A stretch of 58,867 bases of DNA from a bacterium (GCA_030524675.1 JAUNGE010000017.1:1-58867); one strand, 5' to 3'. Numbered from the stretch's first letter, positions 1 to 8,689 are shown. A program made the numbers and translations. The notes: generated by a model from the letters alone, not told the origin.

Positions 1-1660
1 CGGTGAAACAACCTTACAATACTACGATTTACAACACGGCGCTTTATATGAGATTGAGCCGGGACGATGAACTGCAAGGAGAAAGCGGGAGTATTCAGAC
101 ACAACGCATGATGCTCCGGCAATATGCCGCCGAGCATGGCCTGAATGTCATAGATGAATATATCGACGATGGATGGTCTGGAACGAACTTTGACAGGCCG
201 GATTTTCAGAGAATGATTGATGACATTGAGGACGGGAAAATCAACTGCGTTGTTACGAAGGATTTATCCCGCTTAGGCAGAAACTACATTCTGACCGGCC
301 AGTACACGGAAATCTACTTTCCCAGCAAAGGCGTCCGCTATATCGCTGTCAATGACAATGTGGACACCATCAACGGAGAGAATGAGCTTGCCCCATTCCT
401 CAACATTTTGAATGAAATGCACGCCCGCCAGACCAGCAAAAAGGTAAAGGCGGCCATGCGGACACGGTTCGCAAATGGCGCACACTATGGAGCCTATGCT
501 CCGCTTGGCTATGTCAAAGACCCAGATAAGAAAGGCCATCTTCTGATTGACCCGGAAACAAGGTGGATTATCGAAAAGATTTTTGACCTTGCCGTTCATG
601 GCCGGGGAGCCGCCAGCATTACACGGATTTTGGTCGAAGAAAAAGTACCTACTCCCGGCTGGCTGAATTTCCAGAGATACGGCACTTTCGCAAATATCTA
701 TGCCGGAGCGCCGGAGGAAAAAGCCTATGCGTGGACGATTGCACAGGTCAAGAGCATTTTGAAAGAGGAAACCTACATCGGCCACAGCGTACACAACAAG
801 CAGAGCAATATTTCATTCAAGAACAAGAAAAAAGTGCGTAAGCCGCAGGAAGAATGGTATCGTGTGGAGAACACCCACGAAGCGATTATTTCCGAAGATG
901 TGTTCCGACAAGTGCAGGAGCAGATCGCCAACAGGCGCAGACGGCAGAAAAACGGCACGACGCAGATTTTTTCAGGGCTGGTAAAGTGTGCAGACTGCGG
1001 ATGGTCGCTGGCTTACGGCGAGAACAAGCAGAACAAAAACCCGTATGGCTACTATCATTGCAGCAAGAACGGACAGGGTTTGCGCCAGTGTTCCATGCAC
1101 TACATCCGCTACGATGTACTTTACGCTTATGTGCTTTCCCGACTGCAATATTGGTCGCAGCAGGCACAGCAGGATGAGGACAAACTTCTGAAACGGCTGC
1201 TCAATGCCAGCGACAAGGAGCGCAGCACCGCCAAGAAGAAACAGGCATCCGAGCTAAAAAAAGCCGAGAAGCGCAAAGCGGAGGTTGACGGGCTGTTCGC
1301 CAAGATGTACGAGGACTGGTCTGCCGGGCGCATCACGGAATACAACTTCAATATGCTGTCCGAGAAGTATCAGGGCGAGCAAAAGGAGCTGGACGAAAAA
1401 ATCCGGCAGCTCCATGAAGCAATGGAAGCCGCCGCACAGACCGCCGTGGACGCTGAAAAGTGGGTAGGGCTGGTAAAACAGTACGCAAACCCCACGGAGC
1501 TGACCGCCGAGCTTCTGAACACCCTGATTGAAAAAATCCTTGTCCATGAAGCGGTCAAGGGCGAGGACGGCAGCCGAGAGCAGGAAGTAGAGATTTTCTA
1601 TCGCTTTATAGGCAAAATCGACTGACGCATCTTTTTTTACCCAACAATATCTTTAACTTA
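1..1660 (+). mobile_element. right end of an integrated element carrying a serine recombinase
   Basis: The window opens inside a mobile element whose last gene is a large serine recombinase. The element ends about 35 bp after that gene. The boundary is set at 1660/1661 because from 1661 onward the sequence reads in frame as the continuation of an XRE-type helix-turn-helix protein (E-T-G-I-G-L-P-D). The conserved Trp codon that should precede it is disrupted (AGG instead of TGG) and an in-frame stop lies just upstream at 1654-1656. The left end and the cargo are outside the window, so the type of element (conjugative or mobilisable) cannot be told. Confidence 0.75.
3..1625 (+). CDS. large serine site-specific recombinase
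   Basis: A 540-residue DNA recombinase of the large serine integrase/TnpX type, which excises and inserts mobile elements through a serine-DNA intermediate. The N-terminal resolvase domain (about residues 10-160) has the catalytic serine in ALYMRLSRDD and the conserved DLSRLGRN segment. A recombinase domain follows (about 165-320). A zinc ribbon begins with CADCGW near residue 330 and continues with further cysteines, and a Lys/Glu-rich coiled coil occupies roughly 390-480. The start is a GTG at the third base of the window, so its ribosome site cannot be seen; the N-terminus matches the expected position relative to the catalytic serine. It lies at the very edge of the element, as is usual for such enzymes. 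Confidence 0.9.
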   Translation: MKQPYNTTIYNTALYMRLSRDDELQGESGSIQTQRMMLRQYAAEHGLNVIDEYIDDGWSGTNFDRPDFQRMIDDIEDGKINCVVTKDLSRLGRNYILTGQYTEIYFPSKGVRYIAVNDNVDTINGENELAPFLNILNEMHARQTSKKVKAAMRTRFANGAHYGAYAPLGYVKDPDKKGHLLIDPETRWIIEKIFDLAVHGRGAASITRILVEEKVPTPGWLNFQRYGTFANIYAGAPEEKAYAWTIAQVKSILKEETYIGHSVHNKQSNISFKNKKKVRKPQEEWYRVENTHEAIISEDVFRQVQEQIANRRRRQKNGTTQIFSGLVKCADCGWSLAYGENKQNKNPYGYYHCSKNGQGLRQCSMHYIRYDVLYAYVLSRLQYWSQQAQQDEDKLLKRLLNASDKERSTAKKKQASELKKAEKRKAEVDGLFAKMYEDWSAGRITEYNFNMLSEKYQGEQKELDEKIRQLHEAMEAAAQTAVDAEKWVGLVKQYANPTELTAELLNTLIEKILVHEAVKGEDGSREQEVEIFYRFIGKID

Positions 1661-2070
1661 GGGAAACGGGAATCGGGCTTCCAGACATCACTAATATCGA
1701 AGCGCTGGCCGAAACTTTTGATATTACTCTTGCAGAATTGATTCAATGTAAAAAACAGGACAACACTTCCATTGAATCAGAAGAGGTCAACCACATTATC
1801 AGCACTACCTTCGATATTTCAAACTATCAGAAACGAATTCTCTACCAAAGAATCATTCTGGGACTGCTATTCGCCACCCTCGGAGCAGTGTTGCTGTTCG
1901 TAGGAATTCATTATCTATTGTTTCCTCAGACTGTGATCGGAGGAGCAGACGGCCCTACCTCTGTTTTTATTGCTGGGAAAATTTCAAGCAGATATCCTAT
2001 TGCAGCCACCCTTCTGGGATGTTTCTGTCTCCTGGCAGGCTTATGGCAAATTTTTCATGAAAAACCATGA
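1661..2070 (+). pseudogene. XRE-family membrane regulator, 5' part lost to element insertion
   Basis: The frame is open from 1657 and the host-derived part from 1661 encodes the end of a helix-turn-helix domain (GIGLPDITNIEALAETF, then DITLAELIQ). A linker follows, then two hydrophobic segments that look membrane-spanning. The DNA-recognition half and the start codon are missing because the mobile element ends here. Between the membrane segments is the string IGGADGPTSVFIAGK, which resembles the conserved IGGADGPT motif of the beta subunit of sodium-pumping decarboxylases and also recurs in small membrane proteins of this bacterial group (from memory). A TTG at 1738 could start a shorter product of 110 residues, but no good ribosome site precedes it. 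Confidence 0.75.
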
Positions 2071-2165
2071 AAATAAACAAAAAGATTGACAAAGAAACTG
2101 TGTGCGATAATTCAGACCTGTCTTTGGTATCAGACATAAAAAATGGTGTTAGTTTTTTAGACTAC

Positions 2166-2199
2166 AAAAGCTGTTGCGTGGGTTTCGCAGCAGCTTTTT
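2166..2199 (+). terminator. intrinsic terminator after the broken regulator
   Basis: The arms AAAAGCTGTTGCG and CGCAGCAGCTTTT pair over 13 positions with one G-U pair, around a 7-nt loop. The 3' arm runs into a T stretch. It sits about 95 bp after the regulator remnant. Confidence 0.7.
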
Positions 2200-2236
2200 C
2201 TACAGATAGTTCACCAATAAACTACTTTACATATCC

Positions 2237-2258
2237 GCACAGCTATTTTTAGCTGTGC
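2237..2258. other. short inverted repeat in the gap before the AAA-ATPase-like gene
   Basis: GCACAGCTA and TAGCTGTGC form a perfect 9-bp stem around a T4 loop. It lies between the converging regulator remnant and the gene ending at 2305. It may serve as a terminator for the minus-strand gene, but no T tract follows on that strand. A possible 61-codon reading frame here (2067-2252) has no ribosome site and no recognisable content. Confidence 0.4.
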
Positions 2259-2304
2259 ACACGAAAAACCTTTTTTCGCACATTTATGTTTCTTACATTA
2301 TATT

Positions 2305-3870
2305 CTAACATCTTTCAATCACACAAGTGTGTTTCTTACTTTCCTCATCATAATTGATTCCAACCAGTAAAATATCATTGCCAAATCCCTCAAAGCTTTG
2401 TGGATACTTTCGAGCTTTTATCTGTTTAATCGCACCTTCTGCGCTCTTATTCCATTTTAATTCTACCACCATAATCGGTCTGGATGAACCTTTTTTCGGC
2501 AAATACACCACATCTGCATATCCCTTGCCAGCAGGCATTTCTTCTATTTTCTGAAATTCATCCATACAACTGATATATGCAAACTTAATCACATATCTCA
2601 GAGACTGTTCATTGTTGTAAAACAAAGGTGCTGTCTCTTTGCTGTGTATAACATCCAGTGCAGCTGCAACTTCTTCCTGATTCCCATTCAAAGTATTTTC
2701 CAACAACTTATCAGACGCAGAGATCATCTTCACAATTTCTTTATATCTGCCTGCCTTCACTGCCCGAACAAATTCCTGGCGCACTTCCTCATTTGGAATA
2801 TACACGGTTTTATCTTTTGCACAATAAGCTAAATATCCCAGATGAATCAATAATGTGAATATGTCATCTCTGCTTCTGATACTTGTCATATCATTTTGAA
2901 ATGTTCCTGTATCAATCGGAATATGCGCTCCACCAAGCATTTGTACAATCGCTTCCTTTAGTCCATCTTCATCCATATCGATATAAATTCTCAAAGACTC
3001 ATATGTTTCTGTTTGTGTCCAGTATGTGCCAAACTCCTCATTTTTTATCGCTTCCATGACGGAATTCGGACTGTATACTGACTTAATTTTTGTGAAAGAA
3101 TACCCATCATACCATCGCTTTGCTTCTTCAAAATCCATGTCATATTGTTGACATAATGCTTTTACTTCCAACTCTGTAAATCCCATATACTCTGCCAATT
3201 TTTTAGGAGCTATCATGGTATATTCCCTGAAATCTGTCATAGCAGACTGTGTTCCATATTTTTTAATCGGCAGAATCCCTGTCATATATGCCGCTTCTAT
3301 CATTTTATCTGTCAAACTGCTTTTGAACAGTCCTCGAAGCAGCTGAATATACTCTTTCTGCAATTTTGTATCATTCTTAATTTCTCGAAACAGAGCATCC
3401 CACTCATCAATAATCACAACAAACTTATTTCCGGTTATTTCACTGATTTTTGCCAACATTTCTGGCAATGTCTTCTCCTTCGCGCCCTGTGGATACATGC
3501 CTTGCAATTCTTCCATAACCTTTGTCTGCAGGTTGGAAACAATATCTTCTTTCTGGGGAGTATTTGAAATAAACCATGTAATATCCAGATAAATCACATC
3601 ATATTTGTTTAAATATTGTTCAAATGACGGGGCTTCTGCAATCTTCAGGTCAGCAAACAACTCTTTTGAATCACAGCTCTTATCATAATAAGCACACAGC
3701 ATTTTTGCAGAAAAAGACTTTCCAAACCGCCTTGGTCTGCTCACACAGGTCAGTTTATCCATCGTTCCCAATGTTCCATTGATAAATGAAATCAGTCCCG
3801 ATTTATCAACATATATTCCTTTTCTCACAGCCCGAAAGCTGTCATTTCCCAGATTCAAATACATTCCCAT
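2305..3870 (-). CDS. AAA-ATPase-like / PD-(D/E)XK nuclease-like protein
   Basis: A 521-residue protein of the AAA-ATPase-like (PF09820) plus PDDEXK_9 (PF08011) family, common in gut anaerobes and of unknown role. Near the N-terminus are the family hallmarks YVDKSGLI and the P-loop-like RPRRFGKSFSAK. A Walker-B-like VVIIDEWDALF follows. The C-terminal part has ADVVYLPKKG and IMVVELKWN, the Asp and Glu-x-Lys pattern of the PD-(D/E)XK nuclease fold. The ATG at 3870 is chosen because GGGAGG lies 11 bases upstream; an in-frame TTG at 3906 would add 12 residues without a better site. It is separate from the cobalamin cluster upstream, with its own promoter at 3960-3988. Confidence 0.85.
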   Translation of the reverse strand: MGMYLNLGNDSFRAVRKGIYVDKSGLISFINGTLGTMDKLTCVSRPRRFGKSFSAKMLCAYYDKSCDSKELFADLKIAEAPSFEQYLNKYDVIYLDITWFISNTPQKEDIVSNLQTKVMEELQGMYPQGAKEKTLPEMLAKISEITGNKFVVIIDEWDALFREIKNDTKLQKEYIQLLRGLFKSSLTDKMIEAAYMTGILPIKKYGTQSAMTDFREYTMIAPKKLAEYMGFTELEVKALCQQYDMDFEEAKRWYDGYSFTKIKSVYSPNSVMEAIKNEEFGTYWTQTETYESLRIYIDMDEDGLKEAIVQMLGGAHIPIDTGTFQNDMTSIRSRDDIFTLLIHLGYLAYCAKDKTVYIPNEEVRQEFVRAVKAGRYKEIVKMISASDKLLENTLNGNQEEVAAALDVIHSKETAPLFYNNEQSLRYVIKFAYISCMDEFQKIEEMPAGKGYADVVYLPKKGSSRPIMVVELKWNKSAEGAIKQIKARKYPQSFEGFGNDILLVGINYDEESKKHTCVIERC

Positions 3871-3959
3871 CGTCCATTCCGCCTCCCTTTCCGATGCCAA
3901 CTTCAAAAAATCTGCCTTTGCACAGACAACAAATACAACAAAAATATCTCTGGTCTTTC

Positions 3960-3988
3960 ATTTTACCACACCATTTCTTTATAAACAA
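3960..3988 (-). promoter_or_regulatory. sigma-A promoter for the AAA-ATPase-like gene
   Basis: On the minus strand, TTGTTT (3983-3988) and TAAAAT (3960-3965) are separated by 17 bp. Transcription would start near 3953, about 80 bases before the ATG. Confidence 0.55.
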
Positions 3989-4039
3989 CTGCAATCTCAT
4001 GGTGTTGAAGTCAAAGGTCTTCTTGCAAACAAACTTGCA

Positions 4040-4618
4040 TCAGATTTCTGACTCTGGTATCCTATCATTTGTTATAGGACACACAATCCCATATACCACT
4101 TCCACCACTTCATCTGCATGAGCACAAAGCTGCTGATTCAATTCCCCCAGCATCTGCTGGTACCTCCTAGTTGATGCATCATAAAGCACCCCATCCGAAA
4201 AAATCTCATTCGTCACAACCACCAAAAATCCGACATTCTCCCTCCATGCAAGAATCTCTTCTCTTATCTTTTCCTGCACCGCGAGCACCTTCTGGTCGCA
4301 CTTCCAGGTATCTTCTTCCAAAAACAACTCATTCGCTGCCAAATTGGAAAGGCACTCCACAAGCACTGCTGCTTCCCCACCATATGGGTGGACAGATTCC
4401 AGTGCCTGTCCAAGATTACATGTCTGCTCGATTGTCTCAAAACCTTTTCCGGCACGCTGTTTTCTATGCTTTACGACCCGTTTCCTGCCCTCTTCCCCAT
4501 ACACCTGCATGGTAGCAATATAAAAACGCTTTTTCTGTCCCGAATCCAAAATTCGCTGTTCGGCATACGCAGACTTTCCGCTGCCGCTTCCCCCAGTCAC
4601 CAAAAGCATCTTTCCCAT
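4040..4618 (-). CDS. cobU: adenosylcobinamide kinase / guanylyltransferase
   Basis: CobU phosphorylates adenosylcobinamide and then transfers GMP from GTP, giving adenosyl-GDP-cobinamide for nucleotide loop assembly. The protein opens with MLLVTGGSGSGKSAYAE, the P-loop of the family, and its length (about 192 residues) is normal. Three ATG codons lie close together (4624, 4618, 4609). The second is preferred because AAGGAAG is properly spaced upstream of it. It is the last gene of the minus-strand cobalamin cluster, separated from cobT by about 120 bp that contain a strong hairpin (4697-4727). The partner CobS is not in the window. Confidence 0.9.
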   Translation of the reverse strand: MGKMLLVTGGSGSGKSAYAEQRILDSGQKKRFYIATMQVYGEEGRKRVVKHRKQRAGKGFETIEQTCNLGQALESVHPYGGEAAVLVECLSNLAANELFLEEDTWKCDQKVLAVQEKIREEILAWRENVGFLVVVTNEIFSDGVLYDASTRRYQQMLGELNQQLCAHADEVVEVVYGIVCPITNDRIPESEI

Positions 4619-4696
4619 ATCCATTCTTCCTTATCCATCTTTTTTCCTTCCATTTCGCTTTTTCAGCCCCAACAAAGCTTACCAAAAGATATGTAA

Positions 4697-4727
4697 TCTC
4701 CAGCGGATGGGCTGCATCCGCTGGAGA
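4697..4727 (-). other. perfect 13-bp hairpin between cobT and cobU
   Basis: TCTCCAGCGGATG and CATCCGCTGGAGA pair without mismatch around a 5-nt loop. In the sense of the operon it starts 14 bases after the cobT stop and is followed by TTACATATCTTTT, only weakly T-rich. It could be a leaky terminator lowering cobU expression or an RNA-stabilising 3' end for cobT. It is not a cobalamin riboswitch. Confidence 0.6.
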
Positions 4728-4740
4728 CAGTTTTCCCTCT

Positions 4741-5922
4741 TTACAGGGGCTTATATTCCTCTATCTCATTTTCCTGAAATGTACTCATATTCTCATAGAC
4801 GCTCGATGCCATCTGAAGAAGCGGAACAATAGCAATCGCTCCAGTCCCCTCTCCCAGACACATATCCGCCTGAATCACAGGCCGTTTCCCCAGCGCCTGC
4901 AGCACCGTTTTTGCAGCAGGTTCGGCGGATGCGTGGGAAGCTATCATATAATCTTTTGCGGCAGGACAAAGCGCTGCTGCCAAGAGTGCCGCTGCTGCAG
5001 AGATAAACCCATCAATCACCACTGGTATATGATAGAGCGCACCCCCTAGAAAAACGCCCGCCATACCAGCAAGGTCAAACCCTCCCACTTTGGCAAGCAC
5101 ATCGATGCCATCCGACGCATCTGGCTGGTGCAAAGAAATAGCCTGCCGAATCACCTGTACCTTCTTTCTGAGTCCACTGTCTGTCAGTCCGGCACCCCTT
5201 CCAGTCATTTCTTCCGGTTCCTTCCCTAAAAGTACAGAGACCACAGCACTGCTGGTCGTCGTATTTCCAATTCCCATCTCTCCTGTGGCAAGAAGCTGGT
5301 ATCCCTTCTCCTTGCACTCTCTCACCATCTTCATTCCCACCAACACTGCACGCTCCGCTTCCTCTCGGGTCATCGCCGGCTCTTTTGCCAGATTTTTCGT
5401 GCCATGCGCAATCTTTTCAGAGCGCAGCGGATACTTTGTTCCCAAATCTTTCAGACTTCCCACCACTCCCAGATCGACCGGAAACACATCCATTTTGCAA
5501 CATTCCGCCATCAGGCACGAGCAAGCATTTCCCCTCGTGAAATTTCCTGTCACAATCGCAGTCACGTCCTGTCCGGTCTGCGTGACTCCTTCCTCGACCA
5601 CACCATTGTCCGCGCAGCAGATAATCAGTGCTGTTTTGTCCAAATGCACATGCGCGCTGCGCGTCATTCCTGCAATCTCCGCGATGGCGTCCTCCAAAAG
5701 CCCAAGGCTGTGAAGCGGCTTCGCAATTTTATCCCACCGCGTTCTCGCATTTTGATAACACGTCTCATCCCTAGGTACAATCCGCCTCACATAACACTCC
5801 AAGTTTTCCTGCACTTGTATGACTCCCATGTTCTCTCTTATCTCCACTTCTTCCGCTTTCTTCGCTTTTTCCATTTCTTCCGTTTCTTCCACTGTCCCCA
5901 TCTCTATCTTCAGACTTCTCAT
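4741..5922 (-). CDS. cobT: nicotinate-nucleotide--dimethylbenzimidazole phosphoribosyltransferase
   Basis: CobT activates the lower ligand base by swapping it with nicotinate on nicotinate mononucleotide, giving the alpha-ribazole phosphate that is joined to GDP-cobinamide. Recognisable segments are LDKTALIICCADNGV, GNFTRGNACSCLMAE, the glycine-rich GEMGIGNTTTSSAV, and GGFDLAGMAGVFLG. The start at 5922 overlaps the stop of the preceding cobB by four bases (ATGA), so the two are probably translationally coupled. The first 31 residues are a Glu/Lys-rich string encoded by purine-rich DNA like the spacers of this genome. The true start may therefore be the ATG at 5829 (MGVIQVQENL). Confidence 0.9.
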   Translation of the reverse strand: MRSLKIEMGTVEETEEMEKAKKAEEVEIRENMGVIQVQENLECYVRRIVPRDETCYQNARTRWDKIAKPLHSLGLLEDAIAEIAGMTRSAHVHLDKTALIICCADNGVVEEGVTQTGQDVTAIVTGNFTRGNACSCLMAECCKMDVFPVDLGVVGSLKDLGTKYPLRSEKIAHGTKNLAKEPAMTREEAERAVLVGMKMVRECKEKGYQLLATGEMGIGNTTTSSAVVSVLLGKEPEEMTGRGAGLTDSGLRKKVQVIRQAISLHQPDASDGIDVLAKVGGFDLAGMAGVFLGGALYHIPVVIDGFISAAAALLAAALCPAAKDYMIASHASAEPAAKTVLQALGKRPVIQADMCLGEGTGAIAIVPLLQMASSVYENMSTFQENEIEEYKPL

Positions 5923-7319
5923 CTTCCATTCTCTTTCTTATATTCTCTGCACACGCTCACAAAACGCTTTGAAAACTCTGGATTCGACGGATAATACAAA
6001 TGCGGAAATCCAACTAACATCCGCTCTCCGGCGACCATGCACTCCCATGAGCGTGTTCCTGTAGGCTTTTTTGCCCGCATCGCACACCCTGGCTGCGTGC
6101 TTTCCCAATAATGAAACTCATGCGCCCGAATCTCTTCTCCGGCTTTCAGCAATCCATTCATCTCACTGGTTAGTGTGATATATCCAAACCGCCCCAATTT
6201 TCCCGTCTTAAAACCACGCCCATCGAGCACTCCAACCATAGGAAACGCCTGCCCCCGCTCATCTTCCAGTTCCTGATGCAGATACAGGAAACCACCGCAC
6301 TCTGCCAAAACCGGAAGTCCACCGCAGACGGCATCCCGAATCTCTGTCCTCATTGAGACATTTTCCGATAATGCCTTTGCAAAAAGTTCCGGATAACCGC
6401 CTCCAAGAAGAAGTCCGTCCGTATGCTCTGGTAGATGCATATCATGCAGCGGGCTAAAAAATACGAGCTTGGCTCCGGCCTCTCTCAGGCAGTCCAGATT
6501 TTCAGGATAATAAAAGCAAAACGCCTCATCCATCGCCACCGCAATCTTCGGTACATTCTGTCCACATTCCATTCCCGCTGCCGCTTCTCCGCTCTGCAGG
6601 CCTCTCTTCAAGCTTCTCCCATACAAAGGTGCGGCCGCATTTGCAATCTGCAGTATCCCGTCCAAATCCACATATTTTTCCAAGGTTTCGGCCAGGCGTT
6701 CCAGGCGTTCCTGCCACTGTGGTATCTCCTCCGGCATCACTAGGCCCAGATGACGGCTCTCCAGGCAGACATCCGAGAGCTCCGGCACACATCCCAGTGC
6801 CCTCACACCCAATTCTTCCAATTTCGGCGCCAGCCTCTGATACAGCATGGGATTCATTCGATTGCAGATAACGCCCCGAATATGGCTGTCTTTCTGGTAT
6901 GTCAAAAATCCATGAACCAGCGCAGCCGCAGACAGGCTGCATTTTTTTCCATCCACAATGAGAATCACCGGCGTGTCCGTCACATCCGCCACGTCATATG
7001 TGCTTGCACGCAGCTCTGTCCCGCCAAGCCCGTCATAATAACCCATCACGCCCTCAATCACAGCTAGCTTTCCTTTTGCTTTTGCCACAATCGCACGCAC
7101 CGTGTCTTTATCTGCAAAAAAAGTATCCAGATTGCTTCCCGAAATCCCCAGAACAGTTCTGTGAAACATCGGGTCAATATAATCTGGGCCGCACTTAAAA
7201 GAGACGCACGGCACATTTCTCCTCTGCATGGCACACAAAAGCCCGCAGGTCAACATGGTTTTTCCCGTGCCGCTCTGCGGCGCCGCCAGCAAAATTCTAG
7301 CATTCTTCCCATTGTCCAT
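5919..7319 (-). CDS. cbiA: cobyrinate a,c-diamide synthase
   Basis: This enzyme (CbiA, also called CobB) amidates the a and c carboxylates of cobyrinate using glutamine and ATP. The N-terminal part is a dethiobiotin-synthetase-like ATPase with ILLAAPQSGTGKT as its P-loop and KCGPDYIDPMFH. The C-terminal part is a class I amidotransferase with the nucleophile Cys in LAECGGFLYLHQ and the His/Glu side in AHEFHYWES. Length is about 466 residues, normal for the family. The ATG at 7319 is chosen because GGAGGAG precedes it at good distance; a longer frame from 7343 has no site. It overlaps the end of cbiT by 23 bp and the start of cobT by 4 bp. Confidence 0.92.
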   Translation of the reverse strand: MDNGKNARILLAAPQSGTGKTMLTCGLLCAMQRRNVPCVSFKCGPDYIDPMFHRTVLGISGSNLDTFFADKDTVRAIVAKAKGKLAVIEGVMGYYDGLGGTELRASTYDVADVTDTPVILIVDGKKCSLSAAALVHGFLTYQKDSHIRGVICNRMNPMLYQRLAPKLEELGVRALGCVPELSDVCLESRHLGLVMPEEIPQWQERLERLAETLEKYVDLDGILQIANAAAPLYGRSLKRGLQSGEAAAGMECGQNVPKIAVAMDEAFCFYYPENLDCLREAGAKLVFFSPLHDMHLPEHTDGLLLGGGYPELFAKALSENVSMRTEIRDAVCGGLPVLAECGGFLYLHQELEDERGQAFPMVGVLDGRGFKTGKLGRFGYITLTSEMNGLLKAGEEIRAHEFHYWESTQPGCAMRAKKPTGTRSWECMVAGERMLVGFPHLYYPSNPEFSKRFVSVCREYKKENGR

Positions 7320-7893
7320 GCATCTCTCCTCCAAACGCCACAATATACACCGGATTCTGTCCCTGCATCAGATGGTAGCGCCCCATCTTTTTTGCCTTTG
7401 CAACAGTGAGCTGGCAAATCTCTGCTTCTATCCCACTTTCCTTCAGAAAATCTGTAATTTCTGCCACCGTCTCCAGCGTCACAGCATTGATAACCACTCG
7501 AATACGCGGATTTTTACTTAACAGCTGCGCCAGAATATCGCTCATATTTCCGCCGGTTCCGCCTAAAAACGCATGTGTCGGCATTTCCAGACCTTCCCAT
7601 GCCCTAGGCGCCTCGCCCTCGACGACCTGCACCCAATCTTCCACATGAAATTTCTTCACATTCTGCCAAGTTAAATCCACAGCCTCCGCTTTTTTCTCAA
7701 TCGCATACACCGTTTTACAGTATCCGGACAATGCAGCCTCCACTGCCACAGACCCTGTACCAGCTCCCACGTCATACAAAACAGCCTTTTTTTCTCCTCT
7801 GAAAAAACACAGTTCCAGTTTAGACAATGAGACGGCGCGGACTTCACTCTTCGTCATCGGCACATCTGCCCGTATCAGCCATTCATCTCTCAT
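7297..7893 (-). CDS. cbiT: cobalt-precorrin-6B C15-methyltransferase (decarboxylating)
   Basis: CbiT methylates C15 and decarboxylates the C12 acetate side chain of the corrin precursor. The protein begins MRDEWLIRADVPMTKSE, the typical CbiT N-terminus, and has the SAM-binding glycine motif DVGAGTGSVAVEAA and AIEKKAEAVDL after it. The start at 7893 is placed at this family N-terminus, behind a purine-rich GGAAGAAAGAAG site; the frame is open upstream to 7971 but that part looks non-coding. CbiE, its usual partner, is here fused to CbiJ instead (8775-10316). A possible internal promoter (TTACTG, 18 bp, TATAAA) lies in the 90-bp gap upstream. Confidence 0.88.
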   Translation of the reverse strand: MRDEWLIRADVPMTKSEVRAVSLSKLELCFFRGEKKAVLYDVGAGTGSVAVEAALSGYCKTVYAIEKKAEAVDLTWQNVKKFHVEDWVQVVEGEAPRAWEGLEMPTHAFLGGTGGNMSDILAQLLSKNPRIRVVINAVTLETVAEITDFLKESGIEAEICQLTVAKAKKMGRYHLMQGQNPVYIVAFGGEMHGQWEEC

Positions 7894-7984
7894 TTCTTCT
7901 TTCTTCCATTCTACTACAATATATTTATAGTCAATAACCCTCACAGCCAGTAAGGAATTACAATAAATCATTACAACAGACCCA

Positions 7985-8689
7985 TTATTTCACTGCAGCT
8001 TTCACAAATCGCTCAAAAATTGCCGCCGCATTCGGGTCTTTCTGATAGGAAAATTCAGGATGCCACTGAACCGCAGCCACCCATTTCTTATCCGGCATGT
8101 ACAGTGCCTCTATCAGCCCATCCTCAGAAACAGCCGCTGTCTTTAAACATGAGGCCAGCCTTTTCACAGCCTGATGATGGTAACTGTTGACTCCTATTAC
8201 CTTCTCCCGCATGATTTCGGCCAGAAACGTTCCCTCCACCACAGACACCCTATGTATCTCTCTGTCATAAGGCGGCGTCATATGGTGTTCCACCTCACCT
8301 GGATGCTGTGATGGCAAATCCTGATACAAGGTTCCTCCCAGTGCTGCATTGATAAACTGTATCCCACGGCAAATACCCAAAACTGGCTTATCCGCATCCA
8401 GCACGGCCTCCAACAGGTTTTTTTCCATCCTATCGCGCTCTATGCTGCACTCCCCGCACTGCGGCAGCTTTTCTTCCCCATACAGCTTTGGCGAGACATC
8501 CTGGCCTCCAGTAAACAAAAAACCATCCATTTTTTCCACAAGCTCCATGATAACCGCAGCATCATCCGCCAGCGGAAGCATCACAGGAATTCCTCCTGCC
8601 GCCAGGATGCCTCCCATATATCCAGGCAGCATCCAATAACTTTCCTTTTCATAGTCCACCAAAGGAACAATCCCAATCATCGGTCTCAT
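7985..8689 (-). CDS. peptidase C26-type glutamine amidotransferase-like hydrolase
   Basis: A 234-residue protein of the gamma-glutamyl-gamma-aminobutyrate hydrolase (PuuD) family, class I glutamine amidotransferase fold. The nucleophile elbow is PVLGICRGIQFINAALGG, the His is in VNSYHHQAVK, and the His-x-Glu end of the triad is in AVQWHPEFSY. FTGGQDVSPKLYGE is typical of the family. Family members cleave gamma-glutamyl amides. Nothing in the sequence says what this one does in a cobalamin cluster, where it lies between cbiJE and cbiT on the same strand with gaps of 85-91 bp. The ribosome site GGGAGG is seven bases before the ATG. It is not CbiP, which is about twice as long. Confidence 0.85.
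   Translation of the reverse strand: MRPMIGIVPLVDYEKESYWMLPGYMGGILAAGGIPVMLPLADDAAVIMELVEKMDGFLFTGGQDVSPKLYGEEKLPQCGECSIERDRMEKNLLEAVLDADKPVLGICRGIQFINAALGGTLYQDLPSQHPGEVEHHMTPPYDREIHRVSVVEGTFLAEIMREKVIGVNSYHHQAVKRLASCLKTAAVSEDGLIEALYMPDKKWVAAVQWHPEFSYQKDPNAAAIFERFVKAAVK

Noticed and set aside
3-1625. The serine recombinase as a host (sporulation) recombinase such as SpoIVCA
   Set aside because: It sits at the edge of a junction that splits a host gene, and its layout fits element recombinases with a zinc ribbon and coiled coil.
2067-2252. 61-codon plus-strand frame after the broken regulator
   Set aside because: It spans the terminator hairpin, has no ribosome site and no recognisable motif.
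5829-5922. Glu/Lys-rich N-terminus of CobT as a functional domain
   Set aside because: It has the same purine-rich DNA as intergenic spacers and no family counterpart; it is more likely an overlong start choice.
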